Part shown: piece by piece, positions 35,756-43,779 of the stretch
Numbering within the stretch: position 1 is the stretch's first letter
Layout of the letters: the number at the start of each line of letters is the position of its first letter
Origin: Vondammii sp040505895
Lineage (GTDB): Bacteria > Pseudomonadota > Gammaproteobacteria > Chromatiales > Chromatiaceae
Assembly: GCA_040505895.1 (NCBI GenBank)
Contig: JBEVXU010000016.1
Location: 372,001 to 436,000, forward strand
Reading direction: 5' to 3'
Length of the DNA: 64,000 bases
Program-made: the position numbers and the translations under genes
Notes under the pieces: generated by a model
The model's database searches: none
What the model saw: only the letters and a program-made list of their open reading frames with translations
Told to the model about the DNA's origin: nothing

Positions 35756-36749
35756 GGTGTCCCTTTATATCATCCAGTGGACTCACTACACCCTTTGAAT
35801 TCACCCCAAGCACATGGGTGTAAATTTGAGTTGTCTTGATATCTGAGTGGCCAAGTAACTCTTGAATAGTGCGTAGGTCTGTATTCTTTTCAAGTAGCGA
35901 TGTGGCGAAGCTATGCCTGAAGGTATGGCTGCCTGCATGTTTCTGAATACCGGCGCTTTTTATGGCTTTTTTGACTAATTTCTGCACACTACTTTGCCCT
36001 ACATGGTGGCGCCGCTTGATACCACTCCTTGGATCAAGACTGACATGAAGTGCTGGAAACAGGTATTGCCATGCGGGTGAGGTTGCAGCACTTGGATACT
36101 TTCTTTCAAGTGCATAGGGAAGATAAACTCGGCCATAGCCATCCGCTAAATCTTGCTTGTGAACAGTTTGAACATACTGCATTTGAGTGACCAGGCGATC
36201 CACAAGCGATCTGGGGAGGATGCTCCTTCTATCTTTATTTCCCTTGCCATTACGGACAAAAACGGCAAGCTGAGAGAGATCGACATCCTTGATCCTAAGC
36301 CTTATAGCCTCTGAAATCCTCAGGCCCGAGCCATACATCAGCTCAACAATGATCGCATGCGTACCTGAAAGGTGATGTAAGACAGAGGATGCCTCGCTTT
36401 GCGTAAATACAACCGGCACACGCTTGGGCTTCTTTGCGCAGCTGAACTGAATTTCACCGAGCTCCTTCTGAAGAAACTTATCGTAAAAAAAGACCAGTGC
36501 ATTCAGCGCTGTTTTTTGTGTATTGATACTGACGTGTCTGGCAAGAGCCAAGTGATCGAGAAATGCTCCCACCTCCACCCTGCCCATGGAATCGGGGTGT
36601 TTCTTATCATGAAAATAGATATAGCGCTTAACCCAGTGGACATAGGTCTTCTCGGTAGCATAGGCGAAATGTAAAGAGCGGATAAAAAGGCGAAACCTAT
36701 CCATCAAGCGAGGGGAAGCAGGATCTATGCTGTGAGGAACATCTTCCAT
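35718..36749 (-). CDS. intI: Integron integrase (tyrosine recombinase)
   Basis: 343 residues from ATG 36749 (the frame extends to 36836, without homology). The N-terminal SAM-like domain (RLFIRSLHFAYATEKTYVHW) precedes the catalytic core with R in GSGLRISEAIRLRIKDVDL, K in NGKGNKDRR, HxxR in SHTFRHSFAT, H in LGHSDIKTTQ and the nucleophile Y in IYTHV. The extra helix specific to integron integrases (about ALERKYPSAATSPAWQYLFP) and RRHHVG are present, which separates it from XerC/D. The gene is complete and points away from the cassettes, as usual. It probably still can act. Confidence 0.95.
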   Translation of the reverse strand: MEDVPHSIDPASPRLMDRFRLFIRSLHFAYATEKTYVHWVKRYIYFHDKKHPDSMGRVEVGAFLDHLALARHVSINTQKTALNALVFFYDKFLQKELGEIQFSCAKKPKRVPVVFTQSEASSVLHHLSGTHAIIVELMYGSGLRISEAIRLRIKDVDLSQLAVFVRNGKGNKDRRSILPRSLVDRLVTQMQYVQTVHKQDLADGYGRVYLPYALERKYPSAATSPAWQYLFPALHVSLDPRSGIKRRHHVGQSSVQKLVKKAIKSAGIQKHAGSHTFRHSFATSLLEKNTDLRTIQELLGHSDIKTTQIYTHVLGVNSKGVVSPLDDIKGHPSRLAPAVPEAR

Positions 36750-37063
36750 GTTGAATATCCATCTTTCAGTTCTATTCTTGTTCTCTATCTTAGCCAATCT
36801 AAACAATCTGTCAATAGATTTCTTCACCACAATCAAAAAACAGGGAACTCATCGGATTAATTCCATATATCATCCCCATAAAAAAGCATGTACATATATA
36901 TTTCTCGTTGTTTTTCATGGTGTTGTAGATAGTAAAGCCAGCCAAGAAAAATGCAGCAAATAGAGTTTGATATATAGAATCATTCCTACATCCCCTCTAT
37001 TGCTCTTTCAAAATAATGCGGGTAAAGTATTGAAATTATGAATTTTAATCATCGAGTTACGAT

Positions 37064-37082
37064 TTGATCATAGTGTGATCAA
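37064..37082. promoter_or_regulatory. Perfect dyad in the attI region
   Basis: TTGATCA-N5-TGATCAA. Spacing rules out a standard FNR site (which needs N4 between TTGAT and ATCAA). It may be an operator or an IntI-binding direct/inverted site. Confidence 0.5.
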
Positions 37083-37114
37083 CGGAAATGTCATATCGGA
37101 ATTCGAACTATGAA

Positions 37115-37130
37115 TAAACTGTTAGGGGTG
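37115..37130 (+). other. Putative attI core site
   Basis: GTTAGGG (37121-37127) resembles the GTTRRRY recombination core at the attI-first cassette junction, with one mismatch at the last base. It lies 47 nt before the TIR gene on the expected strand. Confidence 0.4.
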
Positions 37131-37174
37131 AACAGGACTCCATCCTCACCGAATCGTATACCTAGGAATAAATA

Positions 37175-39637
37175 ATGATTAAGTGCTTTTTGTCTCACAG
37201 CTCAATAGATAAGGAAAGATACGTTCGAATCGTAATTAGACATCTAAGGAAAGAAGTTAGGGTGTTTGACGAGGAAACCTTTGAAAAAGGCATGGGGCCG
37301 ATAGAAGAGATTATCAATGGTCTAGATGAATCTTCACTTTTCGTTATCTTCTTGTCTGATACCGCACTAAATTCAGATTGGGTTAAGCATGAGCTATCTA
37401 ATGCAAAACAGTACTTGGATGAAGGCCGACTTCAGCGTATCTATCCGATTCTGATTGACGAAGACTTAACTCATACAGACGACCGAATACCGGAATGGCT
37501 CAAGGAATCAACCAATATCCAGCATATTGTTAGACCAGCCGTAGCAGCTAAAAAGATCAATTCTAGATTGATTGAAATATCATGGAATTTCCACCCTAGG
37601 CTCAGGGAGAGGGAAACAATTTTTGTTGGTAGAAACTCGCTTATCAATGAAATCGAAGAACGCCTAGATGATTTTCGAAAATCTCCTCCTTCTGTATTGA
37701 TTGCATCTGGTCTCCCTTATATAGGAAGAAAATCCTTCTTAAAGTACGCCTCCAGAAAATCTAATCTCGTTAGAGATTCATATGAATATCCACTAATCAC
37801 GCTGGCACAGTCCGATTCAATTGAAGATTTCATATTAAAGATCCATGACTTGGGCTTTTCTGACACAACCAACCTGCATGACAAGTTGCGCGGGAATCTG
37901 CAGCAAAAGATTCAAGTCGCTGGCGATATCATCAAACAGATAATCAACGAAAGCGAAAGAATTCTCATCGAGGACAATGGCGTTATTGTTCAACGAGATG
38001 GCGAAATTGTGGACTGGTTGGTTGACGTAGTTCGAGCAATTGAGTCAGCAGGACATTTGACATTTTGTGTGGCGAGTAAGCTTCGCCCAAACAAATCAAT
38101 AAACCACAAAAACGAATCCTTCTACTGTGTCTATGTAGAAGAGCTACAGCCCAGTGAAAGAGAAGGTTTGCTTGTCAGGTATTCCAAGTTCAAGGAGTTA
38201 AGCCTCAACAGGGAAGATCTTGGATTCTTTTCTGATTTGTTAACGGGCTACCCAGAACAAGTCATCTATGCAGTAGATCTGGTAGACGACGCTGGGATTT
38301 TTTACGCAAAGAAAAGATCTCATGAAATCCAAGAATATAGTTCTGACAAAGCAAAAATCATCCTCGAAAAGTTCTCAAGTCGTCCAGATGTAACAGATTT
38401 CATCTTTTTATTATCAAAGTTTGAGTTCATGAGCTATGAGCTGATTTTTTCCATTGTTGCTGAAGATGCACATGCTGAATTACTCGATGAACTACTCGTT
38501 TCTTCTGTCTGCGAAAGAATTGGCTCTAACGGCGAATATGTGCGTGTAAATGAAGTCATTAGAGACTACATCAGTCGCGGTCGATTTGGCATACCTAAAA
38601 AATTCCAGAAAGCGATAAGCAGCCATGTTAACGATTACTTGATAAATTACAGTGATGAAAATGCGGATCTATCGGATTACTTGTTCTCCGTACAAGAAGC
38701 TGTTCTTTCAGGAGCCTCTGTTCCTGAAGAGCTTTTGATCCCTTCCATCCTCATTAAGACAATAAAAAAGCTTTACGATGAAGACAGAAATTACAAGGAC
38801 GCGATGAGATTATGTGACCGCGTCCTCCAGCAAGAATCCACCATCCATAGGAATTCTGTAGACCACGTTCGTTTCATAAAGTGCCAATGCTTAGCCAGAT
38901 TGACTAACAGAGACTTTTTTGGAGAAGTTCAATCAGTTGCAGAGCCAGAAAAATCTTTTTTGATGGGGTTTTACTACCGTATTGCCGGTCAGTACGGAAA
39001 AGCACTGGAGTATTTTCAGCGTGTTTTGCGTAAAAGACCGAATGACGTACGGACAAAAGGTGAGCTGGTTCGTGTTTACATGCAGATAGAAGAATATGAC
39101 AAAGCCTTTGAGATGGCAAAATCCAATTACATGGATCGCCCCGGTAATCCCATCAATATTAACAACTACTTCACTTGCCTGATTCACAAAGAGAAAACAC
39201 CAGAAAACCGAATTGAATTGGATGCAGTATTCTATAAATTGGATATTGATCCATCGGATCAGGCGCAAGAAATGGCCATTTCTGCCAAGTCACGTCTTTT
39301 AGCGTTTTACGATCATGACTATGAGCGGGCGTTCGAGGAAATAGAAAAAGCCATCGACAGATTTACCAACAACAACTTTCCACTGCTCACCAAGGCAGAT
39401 CTTGCCGTTTACGCTAGAGACATCAAGAAATTGCGTGAAGCAATAGCATCTCTTGAGGCTTCTCTTTCTCGTAGAGCCCAGACCTACCGAACATTTCAGC
39501 GTTACAAGGCCTGTTTGATAGCTCTTGAAGGCGATGCCGATTCAGCGCGACGATTTATTATGAAGGAGCTTAAGGGATTAGGTGAAAACGCTTCGAACCG
39601 GCTGATACATAAGGTAGAGGAACTAGCAAACCCCTAA
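37175..39637 (+). CDS. TIR-STAND NTPase with C-terminal TPRs, first integron cassette
   Basis: 820 residues. TIR domain at residues 1-125 (MIKCFLSHSS, with W69 and E73 in LNSDWVKHELSNA, the position of the catalytic glutamate in NAD-cleaving TIR proteins). A NACHT/STAND-like NTPase follows: VGRNSLINEIEERL at 151-164, a variant P-loop GLPYIGRKS at 179-187 and a Walker B-like ILIED at 263-267. Helical repeats of TPR type fill about 590-820 (RIAGQYGKALEYFQRVLRKR). Such architecture is typical of NAD-depleting anti-phage proteins in which the repeats sense the phage. The stop codon lies inside the attC site. Base use is clearly richer in A/T than in the flanking chromosome, supporting acquisition as a cassette. 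Confidence 0.85.
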   Translation: MIKCFLSHSSIDKERYVRIVIRHLRKEVRVFDEETFEKGMGPIEEIINGLDESSLFVIFLSDTALNSDWVKHELSNAKQYLDEGRLQRIYPILIDEDLTHTDDRIPEWLKESTNIQHIVRPAVAAKKINSRLIEISWNFHPRLRERETIFVGRNSLINEIEERLDDFRKSPPSVLIASGLPYIGRKSFLKYASRKSNLVRDSYEYPLITLAQSDSIEDFILKIHDLGFSDTTNLHDKLRGNLQQKIQVAGDIIKQIINESERILIEDNGVIVQRDGEIVDWLVDVVRAIESAGHLTFCVASKLRPNKSINHKNESFYCVYVEELQPSEREGLLVRYSKFKELSLNREDLGFFSDLLTGYPEQVIYAVDLVDDAGIFYAKKRSHEIQEYSSDKAKIILEKFSSRPDVTDFIFLLSKFEFMSYELIFSIVAEDAHAELLDELLVSSVCERIGSNGEYVRVNEVIRDYISRGRFGIPKKFQKAISSHVNDYLINYSDENADLSDYLFSVQEAVLSGASVPEELLIPSILIKTIKKLYDEDRNYKDAMRLCDRVLQQESTIHRNSVDHVRFIKCQCLARLTNRDFFGEVQSVAEPEKSFLMGFYYRIAGQYGKALEYFQRVLRKRPNDVRTKGELVRVYMQIEEYDKAFEMAKSNYMDRPGNPININNYFTCLIHKEKTPENRIELDAVFYKLDIDPSDQAQEMAISAKSRLLAFYDHDYERAFEEIEKAIDRFTNNNFPLLTKADLAVYARDIKKLREAIASLEASLSRRAQTYRTFQRYKACLIALEGDADSARRFIMKELKGLGENASNRLIHKVEELANP

Positions 39638-39718
39638 CAAAAGCATAAACACGGATCCGGTAAAGTCGCGCTCGTTCCTCGCTCAACTTTACCAGCCCGG
39701 TTATGCTTGCCGTTAGGC
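39632..39718 (+). repeat. attC recombination site (59-base element) of the TIR cassette
   Basis: 87 bp from CCCTAAC (39632-39638) to GTTAGGC (39712-39718), the two outer core sites. The arms AAGCATAA and TTATGCTT are perfectly complementary, and GGTAAAG pairs with CTTTACC, with bulged bases in between and a 20-nt end loop. This is the only full, canonical attC in the array. Confidence 0.85.
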
Positions 39719-39734
39719 CTCAGAAAATATAAAT

Positions 39735-41054
39735 ATGTCAGACGAGAAAGAAAGAACATACAACATACTTGTATACGGAATTGAAAAGCAAGGTCTTGCT
39801 GCGCCAGTTGATCCTATAACAACACGCAATTATACGCTGACTTTTGAACCTTTTAATTCTAGTTGTCGCTTTAATGAATTTGATGGAGTTATTTTATTCC
39901 AAGGGATATTTGAAAGTTTTGAATTGAAATCTGGTGTCATGGAAAGCTATTTGGCTCATCGTTGCGATAACAATGAACTTGATAAGCGTAAAAAAGAAGC
40001 ACAGCTATTATTAGAGAAAGGCGGGCTTTTATGCTTTTTGCTTAATGCACCATTTATTGATAGAGAAGATGGTAGAGACTTTAAGGGCAGCGATTTAGCT
40101 AAATACCACCTTAACTACGGAGATTTTTATAGAGATAACTTTAAAAGCCGCATTGCACATCTAAATATTAAATCAGATGACTTTAGGCCATTCTTAGAAA
40201 TACATGGCGCCGCGACAAGTCATTTCCATCACTATAATAAGCACATTGACTGGCGCATTATAGCTGAGGCCGGTGGTAAAACTTCCGGTTTCATAATAAA
40301 TAAAAACGAATACTTCATTCCTTCTTTAATACCTAATAACAGACCTGAAGTTATAAACGAGTTCTTTGATTTACTTGCGAAAGGTCTAACAGCGTCATAC
40401 AACAAATTGCAAGTAACACTTCCAGATTGGATAGAGGAATTTCCTTTTTCTGAAGAAGCAGATTTGTTGTCAGAACAACAATCTCTTGAGACACGTATTA
40501 ATGAAATTGATGGACGTAGAAGCGTACTGAGTAGATATAAATCCTCACTATTTCTGTCTGGCGATGATTTAGCTGCTTGTGTTAGCGAAATCTTTTCTCA
40601 TGGATTCGGTTTTCCAGTAGATACAACAGACGAGTTACGAGAAGACTTTAAAGTTTTAAGTAGTGATGACAATCCAATATTGCTATGCGAAGTCAAGGGA
40701 ACTAATAAAGGAGTAAAACGTGAATATATCAATCAAGCAGATTCACATAGAGAAAGATCAGGTTTTCAGGATGATTTTCCTGCATTACTTATTATTAATA
40801 CGAATATTAGGAATTCCAGAACAATTACTGAAAAAGATCAAGAAGTTGCGAAAGAACAAATTCAGCATGCTGCAAAAATGAATGTTCTAATATTGAGAAC
40901 GCTCGATTTATTAGAGTTGCTTAAAATATTTTTAGATGGCCAGCTAACTCTTAATGCAATAACAGACCTGCTCATTAATAATAGTGGCTGGTTAAAGGTT
41001 AAAGATTCGAAATATGAAGTCATTAAAAGAGGACCAAGGGGTCAGAGTAATTGA
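39735..41054 (+). CDS. Cassette protein with PD-(D/E)XK nuclease-like C-terminal domain
   Basis: 439 residues with no family I recognise as a whole. The N-terminal 220 residues look like an alpha/beta domain with repeated aromatic positions (FEPFNSSCRFNEFDGVILFQ). A short coiled-coil (residues 243-268) leads to a region with E285 (AACVSEIFSHGFGF), D304 (LREDFKVL), E319-V-K321 (LLCEVKG) and Q334 (YINQADSHRER), which is the order and spacing of the PD-(D/E)XK nuclease core. No signal peptide. The A/T-rich gene follows the attC directly, so it is a second cassette. A role in defence or DNA processing is inference. Confidence 0.7.
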   Translation: MSDEKERTYNILVYGIEKQGLAAPVDPITTRNYTLTFEPFNSSCRFNEFDGVILFQGIFESFELKSGVMESYLAHRCDNNELDKRKKEAQLLLEKGGLLCFLLNAPFIDREDGRDFKGSDLAKYHLNYGDFYRDNFKSRIAHLNIKSDDFRPFLEIHGAATSHFHHYNKHIDWRIIAEAGGKTSGFIINKNEYFIPSLIPNNRPEVINEFFDLLAKGLTASYNKLQVTLPDWIEEFPFSEEADLLSEQQSLETRINEIDGRRSVLSRYKSSLFLSGDDLAACVSEIFSHGFGFPVDTTDELREDFKVLSSDDNPILLCEVKGTNKGVKREYINQADSHRERSGFQDDFPALLIINTNIRNSRTITEKDQEVAKEQIQHAAKMNVLILRTLDLLELLKIFLDGQLTLNAITDLLINNSGWLKVKDSKYEVIKRGPRGQSN

Positions 41055-41444
41055 AAAATAGAGTTGTGGTGGCTATATAGTCAATCGAATAGGAAAATAG
41101 CAATCGAGCGGCAATCAAAAAGACCAGATCACCCATCACTTGACCCACAAAAGATGATAAGTGCCCCTGTTCTTCCTTGACCTCGCAAAGATGGTGGGGC
41201 TCCTTTTGTTTCTTTGTTTCTCAATCAGTCGGTTAAGGCGACTCTGATCAAGTCATGATTGCTTTACGTGGGCTAAAATTTCCCGAATTCGTTCCGAAGA
41301 TCGTACTTTCAGTGTTACAAAATGATCATTTACACTTGTAAACTCACATTTTGCGCCTTGAACTGACGAATTTTAGGGGCAATCTGAACAGTTACGGCAT
41401 AGTGCTGAATGATTACTGCCCTTTTTTAATAATGAGAAGCCCCA
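41055..41444. other. Intergenic cassette region with MITE fragment, no intact attC
   Basis: The 390-nt gap begins with GGGGTCAGAG-type sequence (also at 16861), then a short region without features, then the family B repeat fragment at 41240-41303. I could not find paired core sites for an attC here. Confidence 0.55.
41240..41303. repeat. Partial copy of MITE-like repeat family B in the integron
   Basis: GACTCTGATCAAGTCATG, ATTGCTTTACG, GGCTAAAAT and CCGAAGATCG match, on the opposite strand, the right end of the element at 29921-30082 over about 60 nt. The other terminus was not found, so the copy is truncated. Confidence 0.75.
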
Positions 41445-41975
41445 ATGAAGAAGTCTAATATTTTTCTTACAGCGATGTTCTTTGTGATGCTGCCAATCCT
41501 TTCTGCTTGCGATAAAAGTGAAAAAACTTCTGAGGCGGTAGTGGAAAAAAAGACTGAGGCAGTCAATGCTTGTAGTCTCGTCACACAGGAAGAGGTGGAT
41601 GGTCTGTTTACCGAATCTCCTGGTCCGGGAGGACTCAGTTCACCGACGCCTCATATCCAGGGGTGTGTGTGGCCCGCTGAAGGGATTCCCAGCCTGATTC
41701 TTCAAGTCTTGTCCGCTCCTGCAAATGTGCGGAGCAGTATCGATATGGGAGATGGTTATCGAGTGATTGATGTGGAAGGATTGAGTGGTCAGGCTGCGGC
41801 AGCCATTCAGCAAGAGAATCCTAAGTATGGAATCACCAGCGGCTTAGCAATTTTCGGCATTGTGAAAGATGATTATATGGTGACCTTATCTCCGGTCAGA
41901 CTGAATATTAAAGAAGGATCACCCCAGTTTGAGTTGCTGAAGGAGCTTGCCAACAGTGCCGTCCAGAGGTTATGA
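41445..41975 (+). CDS. Lipoprotein of DUF3558-like type, probable cassette
   Basis: 176 residues with a lipoprotein signal ending in ILSAC (residue 22), a charged linker (KSEKTSEAVVEKKTEAVN) and a compact domain starting ACSLVTQEEVDGLF with a paired cysteine in HIQGCVWPAEG. The opening ACSLVT pattern is that of DUF3558 and related secreted domains. It is anchored to a membrane, most likely the outer one. Function not known. It lies within the array but without a good attC of its own. Confidence 0.75.
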   Translation: MKKSNIFLTAMFFVMLPILSACDKSEKTSEAVVEKKTEAVNACSLVTQEEVDGLFTESPGPGGLSSPTPHIQGCVWPAEGIPSLILQVLSAPANVRSSIDMGDGYRVIDVEGLSGQAAAAIQQENPKYGITSGLAIFGIVKDDYMVTLSPVRLNIKEGSPQFELLKELANSAVQRL

Positions 41976-42039
41976 GACAGTAAAAGCAAATAGAAGGGTC
42001 AGACTTTAACTGTGCCTCAATAGTTAGCTCACCTCATTA

Positions 42040-42143
42040 GTTCATGCCCATGCTGGGCGTACACAAGAAAATCATGTCGCTCACTTTCGTTCGCTCGGAC
42101 GCTGTCGCTACCGCACCTGCGCAGCATATTTAAACGTTATATG
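42040..42143 (+). repeat. Degenerate attC-like site
   Basis: The right part carries arms ending in GCGCAGCAT and a core-like GTTATAT (42137-42143); ATGCTGGGCG at about 42051-42060 can pair with it, and the middle (CACTTTCGTTCGCTCGG) resembles the loop of the attC at 39632. A matching left core site is missing, so the site may be damaged. Confidence 0.45.
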
Positions 42144-42160
42144 CCTTTGGAAATCCAGAT

Positions 42161-42649
42161 ATGAAAATCAAAATTTACACTACGGGTGGTACTATCGATA
42201 AGGTCTACTTTGACCAGAAATCTGAATATCAGGTTGGAGACCCACAAGCTATCGGAGTTTTGGAGCGGGCTAATGTTGTTCTGGATTACGAGGTTGAACC
42301 TATTATTAGAAAAGACAGCCTCGACTTCACAGATGAAGACCGTGAGCTGATAAGAAAGAAAGTGGAGTCTACTCTATTGGAAAGAGTTGTTATCACTCAC
42401 GGCACTGATACGATGATTGATACCGCAAAGGCACTTAGGAATATTTTAGGAAAAACTATCGTAATGACTGGCTCAATGTATCCCGCCCAATTCCGAGATA
42501 GCGATGCGGTCTTTAACATAGGATGCGCCGTCACTGCGGTTCAGATTCTTGTACCCGGTGTCTATATAGCAATGAATGGTCGCATTTTCAAACCGCATCA
42601 GGCCTGCAAAAATGTAGCATTGAATAGATTTGAAGAGAAAATAATATAA
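42161..42649 (+). CDS. Short asparaginase-domain protein, probable cassette
   Basis: 162 residues corresponding to the N-terminal domain of L-asparaginases: MKIKIYTTGGTIDKVYFDQK with the first catalytic Thr in TGGTI, VVITHGTDTMIDTAKAL with the second Thr-Asp pair, and IVMTGSMYPAQFRDSDAVFN. The C-terminal domain of full enzymes (about 330 residues) is absent, but free-standing proteins of this length are known, so this need not be a truncation. Activity on asparagine is uncertain. Confidence 0.82.
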   Translation: MKIKIYTTGGTIDKVYFDQKSEYQVGDPQAIGVLERANVVLDYEVEPIIRKDSLDFTDEDRELIRKKVESTLLERVVITHGTDTMIDTAKALRNILGKTIVMTGSMYPAQFRDSDAVFNIGCAVTAVQILVPGVYIAMNGRIFKPHQACKNVALNRFEEKII

Positions 42650-42659
42650 CCAGATAAAT

Positions 42660-42712
42660 TCAGGCGACACCAAAACGCTGGGCGCATGATTAGCGGTGTT
42701 AGTCACCTTAAT
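42660..42712 (+). repeat. Weak attC-like hairpin
   Basis: ACACC and CGCT pair with AGCG and GGTGT around GGGCGCATGATT, followed by GTTAGTC, which has one mismatch to the GTTRRRY core. It is shorter than typical attC sites, so this is a tentative call. Confidence 0.3.
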
Positions 42713-42742
42713 GAATAGAAAGCACATTAGATACTTTGACAA

Positions 42743-43129
42743 ATGAAAATCACCAAAAACATACTGGTAACCATAGCTGTATTATTTGGTCTTTTAACCA
42801 TTTTTGCAGGCACTCGCGTCCTTCTCGGTTCAAATCCGGGATACATCGTTTTCCGACCGCTGCTAATCTATAACGCAGCAATGGGTATTGTGTATATCGC
42901 AGCAGGTATCATCGCATGGCGCAACATTAAACAAGGCATGTATGTAGCAGCTGCTATATTCGTTCTCAATCTTATCGTGCTGACAGCAATCTTCTTTCTG
43001 TACACGGAAGGTAACTCAATCGCTGTTGACAGCCTTCGCGCTATGACTTTACGAACCGTAGTATGGTTCGCTCTTTTTTCTGGGTTTTGGTGGTTATGTC
43101 GGGAAAAATACAGGGACACCCATCACTAA
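42743..43129 (+). CDS. Four-helix membrane protein, probable cassette
   Basis: 128 residues forming four hydrophobic helices, starting MKITKNILVTIAVLFGLLTI, with a conserved-looking LLIYNAAMGIVYIAAGIIAW. It lies at the end of the A/T-rich array and reads in the cassette direction. No function can be assigned. After it, a 269-nt gap holds an inverted repeat (TGAGCA/TGCTCA near 43150-43180) but no attC, and then the chromosome resumes on the other strand. Confidence 0.65.
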   Translation: MKITKNILVTIAVLFGLLTIFAGTRVLLGSNPGYIVFRPLLIYNAAMGIVYIAAGIIAWRNIKQGMYVAAAIFVLNLIVLTAIFFLYTEGNSIAVDSLRAMTLRTVVWFALFSGFWWLCREKYRDTHH

Positions 43130-43398
43130 AACAACAGCAACCACCAACTGAGCAAGCAGACGAGTTGTAGTGCTCATAGTTGTTCGGTATAGGGAACAGA
43201 AACGAAGTGCATCGGGAAGAGAGCGAGGCAATTATTGAAATCGGAACAAGCGGGTTCATACCATGAGGTATAAATAAAGGGGGCTGGTTAGAAGAGGGTG
43301 TAAAACCTAAATGATGGGTGTCCTTTCCCTACGCTCCTTCCCTACCCTATCTTTTCCCTATCATCCTTTCCCTCACATTTAGCAACACTTAACATCGG

Positions 43399-43770
43399 CT
43401 ATACCCTGAACCCCATATAGTTGGCGATCTCGTAGGCATCCGGTCTCCCCTCTTCATAACCGAAAAAACAGATATCCTGGGCCGGTCCTTTGTTTGAAGC
43501 GGCAATTCCAACGACAAACTCACACTTGTGCTCGGTGGCCTGGCTATAGAGAAACTGCAGGGCTTTCTTTAGATCGGAGCGTCGCTTGGCCTCCAGGTTG
43601 ATGCCAAGGTTCCAGAACACTTCACCTGTTTCATCTTCACCCGGCTGATGTCGGTCATTGACCAGGGTGGCAGCGTCGTCACTCTGTTTCACCCAGCGGG
43701 CGATCGCCTCGCTCATGGGTTCGGCAATCTCTTCGAGGTCAGCGGATTCAACGTAGATGTAAATTTTCAT
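43399..43770 (-). CDS. Unknown small protein at the end of the TRAP operon
   Basis: 123 residues, soluble, acidic in the first half (MKIYIYVESADLEEIAEPMS), with a second half ending in QDICFFGYEEGRPDAYEIAN. I do not recognise the family. It starts 9 nt after the dctM stop codon on the same strand, so it is co-transcribed with the TRAP transporter. Confidence 0.7.
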   Translation of the reverse strand: MKIYIYVESADLEEIAEPMSEAIARWVKQSDDAATLVNDRHQPGEDETGEVFWNLGINLEAKRRSDLKKALQFLYSQATEHKCEFVVGIAASNKGPAQDICFFGYEEGRPDAYEIANYMGFRV

Positions 43771-43779
43771 TGGGACAGT

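Larger units (their letters stand above)
36750..37174. promoter_or_regulatory. Integron leader region: integrase promoter, cassette promoter, attI
   Basis: This AT-rich region divides intI from the first cassette, where attI and the divergent promoters should be. I see a perfect dyad TTGATCA/TGATCAA at 37064-37082 and a core-like GTTAGGG at 37121-37127. I found no LexA-type box. Promoter hexamers are too AT-rich to assign safely. Confidence 0.55.

Noticed and set aside
36750..36960. LexA box before intI
   Set aside because: No CTGT-N8-ACAG pattern with acceptable match was found.
37064..37082. FNR box in the integron leader
   Set aside because: The TTGAT/ATCAA halves are 9 nt apart rather than 4.
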